7,899 nt of DNA. Source: an uncultured Bacilli bacterium (lineage in GTDB: Bacteria; Bacillota_I; Bacilli_A; RF39; UBA660). Under the pieces are notes generated by a model. The model searched no databases. It saw nothing but the letters and a program-made list of their open reading frames with translations, and was not told the DNA's origin. The stretch lies in contig CAKONT010000042.1 of assembly GCA_934097255.1 (NCBI GenBank), positions 1 through 7,899 on the forward strand, in the 5' to 3' direction. Shown here in pieces: positions 1 through 6,954 of this stretch (positions are counted from its first letter, which is position 1; every line of letters starts with the position of its first letter). Both the position numbers and the translations under genes were made by a program.

Positions 1-1423
1 GGATACCCCATATTACCATCTCTTTGGCTTTTTTTTGACACACAATACAATTATCTGAAATGTGTTCTTGTTCTTCTTTAAAAGGAATACACCTTGATTT
101 AGTTCCTCTTATTTCTTTTAACTTTTCTTCACACTTACTATCTCCACACCACATAGCTTTCACAAATCCAGGATGATTATTCATAATGTCTTCCATTTCT
201 TCTAATGTAGTTGCAGTATAAGTCATACTATTTCTTCTATCTAGTGCTTTTTTATATAAATTTTCTTGCATTTTATCTAACAAATCTTTAGTTACAGAAA
301 CTATATCACAAGAACTATCAAACATTTCTTTTTCTCTAGTATCACGTCTTACTAAAGTAATTTTATTATTTTCTAGATCACGTTTTCCAATTTCAATACG
401 AATTGGAATTCCTAATACTTCACTATCTGCGAATTTAAACCCTGGCGTCTTATCACTATTATCTATATAACAAGTAACACCATTATCAGTTAATTCTTTT
501 TTATATTTATCTGCAAGCTCTAAAATTTGTTCATCTTTTCCAATTGGAATGATAACAACTTGATTCGGTGCTATTTTTGGAGGTAGTACTAATCCGTTGT
601 CATCGGAATGAACCATTATTAAAGCACCAATCATTCTCGTAGATGAACCCCATGACGTTTGATAAACATAAGAATAGTTATTATTTCTATCCATAAATTT
701 TATATCATAACAAGAAGAAAATTTTTGACCAAAATAGTGCGAAGTAGCAGATTGTAAAGAAATACCATTATACATTAAAGACTCTATGGTATATGTATAT
801 TCTGCACCTGAAAATTTCTCTTTTTCAGTCTTATTTCCCATAATACAAGGAATAGCTAAATAATCATTAAAAAAGTCATAATAAACTTGTAGCATTCTTC
901 TCGTTTCTTCTTCTGCTTCTTCTTTTGTTTCATGAACCGTATGACCTTCTTGCCATAAAAACTCCCTACTTCTTAAAAAAGGTCTTGTTTCTTTTTCCCA
1001 TCTTAATACATTACACCACTGATTATATTTTAGTGGTAAATCACGATATGACTTAACAACACTTGCAAAATAATCACTAAACAAAGTTTCAGAAGTTGGT
1101 CTAATACACATTTTTTCATCTAATGTTTTATTTCCACCAATTGTTACCCAAGCTACTTCTGGAGCAAAACCATTAATTAAATCACTTTCTTTTTTCATAA
1201 GATTTTCAGGAATTAACATTGGCATACAAACATTTTTATGACCAGTTTCTTTAATCATTTTATCAAGTACTTTTTGCATTTGTTCCCAAATAGCATACCC
1301 ATTAGGTTCAATAACAATACATCCTTTTACATTAGAATACGCTGCTAGGTGAGCTGAGTTTACAATATCTGTATACCACTTAGCAAAATCAACATCTCGA
1401 CTTGTTATTTTTTCATTTTTCAT
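1..1423 (-). CDS. proS: prolyl-tRNA synthetase, archaeal/eukaryotic-like (type 3), 3' end cut by window edge
   Basis: This enzyme charges tRNA-Pro with proline using ATP in the cytoplasm. I translated it from ATG 1423; 474 residues are present. It begins MKNEKITSRDVDFAKWYTDI, typical of the short ProRS class of archaea, eukaryotes and some bacteria, which lacks the bacterial editing insertion. Visible class II motifs are RPTSE (about 108–112), RSREFLWQEGH (151–161), and STRMIGALIM followed by HSDD (272–275) and GLVLPP. The C-terminal zinc-binding domain shows Cys426, Cys431, Cys459 and Cys462. The usual family length is about 480 residues, so only the last few codons are missing. The usual HGDD reads HSDD here, a minor change. 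The ribosome binding site AAAGGA lies 8 nt before ATG 1423; an in-frame ATG at 1432 overlaps that site and is an unlikely start. It is the last visible gene of the dnaB operon, 30 bp after tgt with no terminator between. Confidence 0.95.
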   Translation of the reverse strand, partial: MKNEKITSRDVDFAKWYTDIVNSAHLAAYSNVKGCIVIEPNGYAIWEQMQKVLDKMIKETGHKNVCMPMLIPENLMKKESDLINGFAPEVAWVTIGGNKTLDEKMCIRPTSETLFSDYFASVVKSYRDLPLKYNQWCNVLRWEKETRPFLRSREFLWQEGHTVHETKEEAEEETRRMLQVYYDFFNDYLAIPCIMGNKTEKEKFSGAEYTYTIESLMYNGISLQSATSHYFGQKFSSCYDIKFMDRNNNYSYVYQTSWGSSTRMIGALIMVHSDDNGLVLPPKIAPNQVVIIPIGKDEQILELADKYKKELTDNGVTCYIDNSDKTPGFKFADSEVLGIPIRIEIGKRDLENNKITLVRRDTREKEMFDSSCDIVSVTKDLLDKMQENLYKKALDRRNSMTYTATTLEEMEDIMNNHPGFVKAMWCGDSKCEEKLKEIRGTKSRCIPFKEEQEHISDNCIVCQKKAKEMVIWGI

Positions 1424-1453
1424 ATTTATCATCCTTTCAAAAATTACTTTATA

Positions 1454-2617
<1,164 letters not shown>

Positions 2618-3541
2618 CTACTTTCTTCTATCAATTCCAATAAGTTTCATTTCATCAGTTAAATACTTAATTCTTTCAATTATTCTTCTTGCTTTAATTT
2701 TATCAACTTTGTTTCCTGTTAACTCTAAATGAAGCTCTAATTCTTCCAATGTCAAATTAGACGTAAAAAAAGTCGGTAAATTTTCTTCCATTCTATATTG
2801 CAAAATAGTACCCAAAATTTCATCTCTTGCCCAAAGACTTAAATTTTCAGCACCAATATCATCAATTAACAAAAGAGGAATTTTTTTTATATATTCAAAC
2901 TTATCATCGTAAGTATTTCCAATTTCCGATTTGACAAATGAAGATTTTAAACTTCTTAAAAATTCCGGAAAATAAATTATAGCACTATTTACTTTCTCTT
3001 TTGCCAATTCATTAAATAACGCCGAAATAAGATAAGTCTTTCCACTTCCAAAGTTTCCCGTTAAATAGATACCTTTTTTTCTATCCTTAAAATAATTTTT
3101 AATGTAATCGTTTATATAAATAATTACTTCTATTCTCGACTTGTCATCCGTATATATATCTTTTAGTTTAGCATTTTGCAATGAACTAGGTACTGAAAAT
3201 AACTCAATATTTCGTTTATAAGCATTTTTTTCGTCTTCTTTTATTTTATAACTACATGGACTATATATAAAAATTAATTTATCATCTGATACCATAGGAG
3301 TATAAAAATACCCAGATACCTCATTTTTACAAAACATTAAACCCTTACAATTACTACAATTATTAATTTCAACAGTTGCATCTTGTAATTTAGAAGTATA
3401 TTTACATAACACTTCCTCTTTTAAAGATAATATGTCAACTAATTTTTTAAATCGTTCATTTTTCAAAGCACTATTATAAGCACCAAGTAAATCATAATTT
3501 TTTTTAGAGAATTTTTTTAACACTTCATTAATATTTTCCAT
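2618..3541 (-). CDS. dnaI: primosomal helicase loader DnaI (AAA+ ATPase)
   Basis: DnaI loads the replicative DnaB/DnaC-type helicase onto DNA at oriC and at stalled forks, working with DnaD and DnaB in Bacilli. Numbering from ATG 3541 gives 307 aa, close to the family norm. The N-terminal half carries a zinc-binding helicase-interaction domain with Cys62, Cys65, Cys71 and Cys96. The C-terminal AAA+ domain has Walker A GNFGSGKT (162–169), Walker B LLLIDD (223–228), a sensor-1 region FFTSN (258–262) and an arginine pair in ARRIIERI (about 285–286). A more upstream ATG at 3550 is in frame but forms part of the ribosome binding site (AGGATG), so the second ATG is preferred. It follows the RNHCP gene by 10 bp and precedes tgt by 9 bp, so translation is likely coupled. 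All key ATPase residues are intact. Confidence 0.94.
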   Translation of the reverse strand: MENINEVLKKFSKKNYDLLGAYNSALKNERFKKLVDILSLKEEVLCKYTSKLQDATVEINNCSNCKGLMFCKNEVSGYFYTPMVSDDKLIFIYSPCSYKIKEDEKNAYKRNIELFSVPSSLQNAKLKDIYTDDKSRIEVIIYINDYIKNYFKDRKKGIYLTGNFGSGKTYLISALFNELAKEKVNSAIIYFPEFLRSLKSSFVKSEIGNTYDDKFEYIKKIPLLLIDDIGAENLSLWARDEILGTILQYRMEENLPTFFTSNLTLEELELHLELTGNKVDKIKARRIIERIKYLTDEMKLIGIDRRK

Positions 3542-3551
3542 ATTTTTCATC

Positions 3552-3863
3552 CTACTCTATAACGCTTATTCTAATAATTTCGTTTATATTATCATCATTT
3601 GCCTGGATATTTTTTTTAATTTCTCCACACTTAAGACACTTGTAAACTATTTTATACCCTTTTTTACTTTTTTCAATACCTACTGGTTTTAACATACCTA
3701 AACATTTATTTAATCTGTCACCGGGATTATTATCAACATGTAAAGAATATAAACAATTAGGACAATGATCTCTTGCACTATACTCTAATTTTTTAACCTT
3801 GTTGCCACAATTTAAACATATAAACTCTTCATCGATCATATTAAATTTTTTAACATCTGCCAT
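3552..3863 (-). CDS. RNHCP-domain zinc-ribbon protein
   Basis: This is a small protein (103 aa from ATG 3863) matching the RNHCP domain family, named for an Arg-Asn-His-Cys-Pro motif. Here the motif reads RDHCP (31–35). The visible skeleton is CxxC at 16/19, CPNC at 34/37, a lone Cys54 in the DRLNKC segment, and CxxC at 76/79, which suggests one or two zinc-binding knuckles. The segment around LHVDNNPGDRLNKC and the run KGYKIVYKCLKCG are the conserved family parts. The function of the family is not known to me; a nucleic-acid or translation-linked role is only inferred from the zinc-ribbon look and the setting. It lies between dnaB and dnaI, with about 10 bp on each side, whereas these two are adjacent in B. 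subtilis. An ATG at 3872 overlaps the ribosome binding site AGGATG and is less likely to be the start. Confidence 0.85.
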   Translation of the reverse strand: MADVKKFNMIDEEFICLNCGNKVKKLEYSARDHCPNCLYSLHVDNNPGDRLNKCLGMLKPVGIEKSKKGYKIVYKCLKCGEIKKNIQANDDNINEIIRISVIE

Positions 3864-3873
3864 ATATACCATC

Positions 3874-5193
3874 CTATTTATAACTACTAAGTAACATTTT
3901 AAGCTTTTCTTCTTCTTCTTTTGTTACTTCTTGTTTTTCAATATTTTTATTAAACCATTCCGGCACTGAAATTTCTTTCTTAGGATTTATCTTAATATTT
4001 TTATCACTTTGTTTAAATAACTTTCTATGTTCTTTCTTACAAGCTTCCATGGCTTCAGGTACTGTTTCAATTCCAAGTCTTTTCCACTGAGAAGCAATTG
4101 TTTCAACATAATTTTTATTTAACTTTTGATTGTTTACTTTTAAAACATAATCGATCAAAACATTAACAACCCCAGGAGATAGTTTTAAATCTATTAATAA
4201 CGATTCTATAAGTTTTAGATCCCTTATAACAACTTTCCCATCTTTATATTTACTTTTTAATAATTGATATGGATGAGCATTTTCAAAAGTATAAATCATC
4301 ATTGCTTTTTTTGAAGAATCTCCACTTGGTGTTTTTAAATATTCTGGTTGTTTTGAATAAATTACAGTTGGCAAATTACCACTATGTTCAAATTGATAAT
4401 AATTCCTAGCACTTTTTCTTAAATCTTCTTTATTAATTACCCCTTTTTCACTAATATTGGCTTTAATAATATTTTGCATCGTTAATACATCTAAATTATA
4501 TATGAAACTAAGATTAATAATTAAATCAATAACTTCTTTTGTAAAAGCCTTTTCTGTTATTTTTGTATCAAGAAGTCCCTCGAAAAGTAACTCAATATCA
4601 AAAAAGTTATAAAATTTCAATTTATTAGTATTTTTTGAAACTAAATCACTATTAGTAATATAAGAATCAGATGGAACAGTACTAAAAACATCATTAAAGC
4701 TTTTTGTTATATCGTCATAATCTTTTAGAAAAACTTTAGGTAACTTATAAGTATTTAAAATATTTTGATATTCTTTTTTACCAATATTATTATATAAAAC
4801 AACACTTAATAAAGGGTGATTTAAAAACTCACTTGCAGGTATTGGTGAATATAAAACATACAAATAACTATTTATGTGATCACGTTTTATATAAGTTTTT
4901 AAAAGACCAATTGCTTCTAATTTTTCTCTTGCAATAATAATGTCATTAAGAGATATTTGCATTACTGTTTGCAAATGATGATGTGTAAAAGTATCAGACA
5001 TAAAACTTGACTTTTCTAAATCATTTAACAATGTATAGTAAAAAGATATAGCTTTATTTCCTATAACTGGTTGATATAAATCAATCAATATCTTTTTATC
5101 TATTTCTGTTATAATACTTTTATTAATTACAACATAACTATCAGCTGGAGCTAATGTTGATGTTTTACTATAAATAGATTTTTGTAAAGCCAT
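3874..5193 (-). CDS. dnaB: replication initiation and membrane attachment protein DnaB (Bacillus type, DnaB/DnaD family)
   Basis: This is the Bacillus-type DnaB, not the helicase. It acts with DnaD and DnaI to load the replicative helicase at oriC and binds DNA and membrane. It is 439 aa. The N-terminal winged-helix-like DDBH1 region spans roughly residues 15–115. The C-terminal DDBH2 region (about 295–395) carries the family motif YxxxIxxxW as YVETIASQW (362–370). A charged linker is followed by the family-typical tail element VPEWFNKN (409–416) and an acidic/lysine-rich end. The ribosome binding site AGGTGA lies about 7 nt before ATG 5193. It is the first gene of the operon running through proS and has its own promoter just upstream. 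Function is assigned from family resemblance and the adjacent dnaI; both agree. Confidence 0.92.
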   Translation of the reverse strand: MALQKSIYSKTSTLAPADSYVVINKSIITEIDKKILIDLYQPVIGNKAISFYYTLLNDLEKSSFMSDTFTHHHLQTVMQISLNDIIIAREKLEAIGLLKTYIKRDHINSYLYVLYSPIPASEFLNHPLLSVVLYNNIGKKEYQNILNTYKLPKVFLKDYDDITKSFNDVFSTVPSDSYITNSDLVSKNTNKLKFYNFFDIELLFEGLLDTKITEKAFTKEVIDLIINLSFIYNLDVLTMQNIIKANISEKGVINKEDLRKSARNYYQFEHSGNLPTVIYSKQPEYLKTPSGDSSKKAMMIYTFENAHPYQLLKSKYKDGKVVIRDLKLIESLLIDLKLSPGVVNVLIDYVLKVNNQKLNKNYVETIASQWKRLGIETVPEAMEACKKEHRKLFKQSDKNIKINPKKEISVPEWFNKNIEKQEVTKEEEEKLKMLLSSYK

Positions 5194-5212
5194 ATCTTCT
5201 CACCTCAAGTAA

Positions 5213-5240
5213 ATTATACAATAAAAAAGATCAATTTCAA
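5213..5240 (-). promoter_or_regulatory. sigma-A-type promoter of the dnaB–dnaI–tgt–proS operon
   Basis: The -35 box is TTGAAA (5240–5235) and the -10 box is TATAAT (5218–5213), with a 16 bp spacer. The predicted start near 5206 would give a leader of only about 13 nt, with AGGTG practically at its 5' end. The -35 box lies inside the hairpin of the upstream oapA terminator. Confidence 0.7.
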
Positions 5241-5250
5241 ATAAAATTGA
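5221..5250 (-). terminator. intrinsic terminator of the OLE–oapA unit
   Basis: A 7 bp stem TCAATTT/AAATTGA (5250–5244 with 5237–5231) has a 6 nt loop and is followed by TCTTTTTTAT. It begins 5 bp after the oapA stop codon. The stem is AT-rich, so termination may be partial. Confidence 0.7.
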
Positions 5251-5255
5251 GTCTA

Positions 5256-5801
5256 TTATTTATTTTTACTAAAGGAAGATAGTAATTTTGCAAAATAAAA
5301 AACAATATCATTACTTTTTTTTACCGCAAATCCTTTTCCAAGTGCTTTTCCACCGATTGTCAAAGCACTAATTATTCCAGTAATTAAAATAGTTGAAATA
5401 AGTAAGTTATTTGGAAACATCTTAATTGCAAAAGATAAACCACAACTACCCGAAATAACACCACATATATCACCTATAACATCATTACAAAAATTTGATA
5501 CCTTATCTTTTTTGTCAATTAAACTAATAGCTTTCTTACTTCCCTTTATCTTTTTAGATGACATCGAATGAAAAACTTTTTTGTCAGCAGTTGTTATTGC
5601 AACTCCAATTATATCAAAAATAATACCAAGAAAAATAAAAAAAACAATTAATAAAAGACAAAAAATGACATTCACATTTGGAATAACCATCTCAGAAATA
5701 AAAGACATTGCACAAGAAATAAAAAATGTAAAAATGATTGTAATAAATACCCAATTATTTCTTTTTTTATTAGTTTTAGTTTTTTTATTTTTAATATCCA
5801 T
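5256..5801 (-). CDS. oapA: OLE-associated membrane protein OapA
   Basis: OapA binds OLE RNA and holds it at the cell membrane. The protein has 181 residues, the usual OapA size. It has a very basic N-terminus (residues 1–15, mostly Lys/Arg/Asn), then four predicted membrane segments at about 17–39, 44–70, 104–127 and 131–150. Between segments 2 and 3 is a basic loop rich in Ser and Lys (72–100), containing KKVFHSMSSKKIKGSKKA and a likely RNA contact. The conserved DxxxD motif is D107-VIG-D111, preceded by SNFCN. OapA homologues are often annotated as CorB/CNNM-like Mg/Co transporters because of distant similarity, and the OLE complex has been tied to magnesium homeostasis in Halalkalibacterium halodurans. 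The ribosome binding site AGGAGA lies about 6 nt before ATG 5801. It lies directly downstream of the OLE RNA on the same strand, its expected position, and is followed by a terminator. Confidence 0.9.
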   Translation of the reverse strand: MDIKNKKTKTNKKRNNWVFITIIFTFFISCAMSFISEMVIPNVNVIFCLLLIVFFIFLGIIFDIIGVAITTADKKVFHSMSSKKIKGSKKAISLIDKKDKVSNFCNDVIGDICGVISGSCGLSFAIKMFPNNLLISTILITGIISALTIGGKALGKGFAVKKSNDIVFYFAKLLSSFSKNK

Positions 5802-5805
5802 ATTC

Positions 5806-5819
5806 TTCTCCTAAAAAAA
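5806..5819 (-). promoter_or_regulatory. oapA ribosome binding site with preceding U7 tract
   Basis: Seven T residues (5819–5813) follow the 3' strand of the OLE closing helix without a gap. They are followed at once by AGGAGAA (5812–5806) and, 4 nt later, the oapA ATG. Formation of the OLE 3' end and oapA translation therefore share a very short junction. Confidence 0.75.
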
Positions 5820-6404
5820 GAAATGGCGATTTTTATAGTTAACTTTACGTCTTAGGTCAAGTTGGATTTCCCTATTTCTTACTCTCCGTTACCAGAAAAA
5901 AGCAGTTCCCTTTTAAAAGAAACAGTAGATAGTTACCTTAATCTACGACTTGATTGCCACTTAGTACGCACTGCAATCCTATAAAAATATCACTCTAGGG
6001 GTTTTCCCCAACAATAAAATTGTTATTAATACTCTTTTGCAACTAAAGTTTCAAAGATAAGTTCTACAATCGTTGGCCAACCAAATGTAGAATATATTAC
6101 TTATTCCCTTTAATCACTCAAGTCAAGCTACACTATAAATAGCTCATCGCCACCCATAGGTTCATATCCTATCTCATTAGAAAGCCATCAAGTTGTCTGT
6201 ATAGGTTTCTAACAAAAATAAGTCTCCACGAATAAACGGGTCGTTTCCATATGCCATTATGGGCGCCCGTAAATTCTTAACCTTCAGCATCCACCCCAAA
6301 CTGGGCGTAAGAAGCAAACACCAAAGACTTCACAGTTATGCTCTTTAATAGATTTTTAGCCCTATCTTCATAACATTTTATTGACTAGAATAATGTGCCA
6401 TCTC
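5820..6404 (-). ncRNA. ole: OLE RNA (ornate, large, extremophilic RNA)
   Basis: This is a structured noncoding RNA of about 585 nt, near the roughly 600 nt typical of OLE, lying immediately upstream of oapA. Neither strand has a credible gene across it, and its G+C is visibly higher than the surrounding coding DNA. The ends pair in an 8 bp closing helix (GAGATGGC at 6404–6397 with GCCATTTC at 5827–5820). Internal hairpins include 6396–6389/6382–6373 (one bulge), 6270–6266/6240–6236, 6092–6086/6068–6062, 6024–6019/6015–6010, 6009–6006/6001–5998, 5978–5973/5957–5952 and 5946–5941/5930–5925. Established knowledge: OLE with OapA forms a membrane RNP needed for tolerance of cold, alcohols and magnesium in H. 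halodurans. The family call rests on size, placement, complexity and the OapA partner; I could not align it to the covariance model. Ends are inferred from the closing helix and the promoter. Confidence 0.88.
6062..6092 (-). other. OLE hairpin with self-complementary loop
   Basis: A perfect 7 bp stem TTCTACA/TGTAGAA (6092–6086 with 6068–6062) encloses a 17 nt loop. The loop contains the 10 nt palindrome GTTGGCCAAC (6081–6072). A palindromic apical loop is a candidate for a kissing contact between two RNA copies. Confidence 0.6.
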
Positions 6405-6416
6405 AATATGAGTTGT

Positions 6417-6445
6417 ATTATACCATAAATAATTACAAAAATCAA
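6417..6445 (-). promoter_or_regulatory. promoter of OLE RNA
   Basis: The -35 box TTGATT (6445–6440), a 17 bp spacer and a perfect -10 TATAAT (6422–6417) preceded by TGG make an extended -10. The predicted start near 6410–6407 falls a few bases before the OLE closing helix at 6404. The -35 box begins 2 bp after the LysM gene's stop codon. Confidence 0.85.
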
Positions 6446-6447
6446 AT

Positions 6448-6894
6448 TTACTGTCTATATATCAACAACTGTTCAGGTAATAAATATATAATTTTATTAT
6501 CATCAATTAACTTTTCTTTTGTGACATTAAAATACTTAGAAACGCTAGTCAAAGTATCTCCTTCTTTAGTAATATAAGTTTTAATATTTCTTTTAGGAAC
6601 AAGAAGAGTTTGACCTTTATAAATATAATCATTTAAATTTAACCCATTTATTTCTGCTAAAGTATTAACATGAGTATTATAATTTTTAGCAATACTATAT
6701 AAAGTATCGTTATCTTTTACAACATAATAATCAAAAACATTATAAGAAGCAACAGGAATACTAAGTGTTTCTCCAACTACTAATTTATACGGTTCAACAA
6801 GACCATTTATCCTAATAATATCAATAACAGCAACATTATATAAATTAGCTATTTTTTCTAAAGTATCATTTTCTTTCACAACATAAATTTCCAT
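6448..6894 (-). CDS. triple LysM-domain protein without signal peptide
   Basis: LysM domains bind the glycan backbone of peptidoglycan or related polymers. This 148 aa protein is almost entirely three LysM repeats, at about residues 2–47, 55–101 and 106–148. Each begins with the YVVKxxDTL-type strand (EIYVVKENDTL, DYYVVKDNDTL, KTYITKEGDTL) and has the central Asn-Gly or equivalent turn. The first two end in the usual (V/K)GxTLxxP; the third has lost the Gly-Gln and ends YLLPEQLLIYRQ, so it is divergent. The first LysM begins at residue 2, leaving no room for a signal peptide, and no membrane segment or catalytic domain is seen. Spore-coat LysM proteins such as SafA also start this way, so an internal or spore role is possible but unproven. 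The ribosome binding site AGAGGTG lies about 7 nt before ATG 6894. The OLE promoter follows its stop codon directly. Confidence 0.88.
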   Translation of the reverse strand: MEIYVVKENDTLEKIANLYNVAVIDIIRINGLVEPYKLVVGETLSIPVASYNVFDYYVVKDNDTLYSIAKNYNTHVNTLAEINGLNLNDYIYKGQTLLVPKRNIKTYITKEGDTLTSVSKYFNVTKEKLIDDNKIIYLLPEQLLIYRQ

Positions 6895-6912
6895 TTTTTA
6901 CACCTCTAAAAC

Positions 6913-6918
6913 ATTATA
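6913..6918 (-). promoter_or_regulatory. possible -10 box for the LysM gene
   Basis: A perfect TATAAT (6918–6913) lies just after the upstream terminator and before the AGAGGTG ribosome binding site. No convincing -35 box was found at the right distance, so this is tentative. Confidence 0.4.
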
Positions 6919-6920
6919 TG

Positions 6921-6954
6921 AAAAAAGAAGTAGCATAATTCATAATTACTTCTT
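6921..6954 (-). terminator. intrinsic terminator of the upstream hypothetical gene
   Basis: A perfect 8 bp inverted repeat AAGAAGTA/TACTTCTT (6954–6947 with 6932–6925) has a 14 nt loop and runs into a T tract (6926–6921). The 5' arm overlaps the last two Lys codons and the stop of the gene ending at 6946. Confidence 0.8.

Noticed and set aside
1424..1453. T-box or other leader element before proS
   Set aside because: The tgt–proS gap is 30 bp and holds only a ribosome binding site; there is no room for a leader RNA or terminator.
5256..5801. CorB/CNNM magnesium-cobalt transporter
   Set aside because: OapA proteins are often labelled this way from distant similarity, but this one has no CBS-pair or CorC domains, is only 181 aa, and carries the OapA DxxxD pattern beside an OLE RNA.
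5581..5814. Plus-strand open frame of 77 codons
   Set aside because: It lies fully antisense to oapA and its ribosome binding site; its hydrophobic make-up mirrors the membrane-protein codons and it has no ribosome binding site of note.
5820..6404. Other large RNAs (RNase P RNA, tmRNA, ROOL, GOLLD)
   Set aside because: I see no RNase P core motif, no tRNA-like CCA end with a tag frame, and no phage or tRNA-array setting as for ROOL and GOLLD. The adjoining OapA homologue fits OLE alone.
6395..6577. Plus-strand open frame of 60 codons
   Set aside because: It runs antisense to the LysM gene's 3' end and the OLE promoter, resembles no family, and lacks a ribosome binding site.
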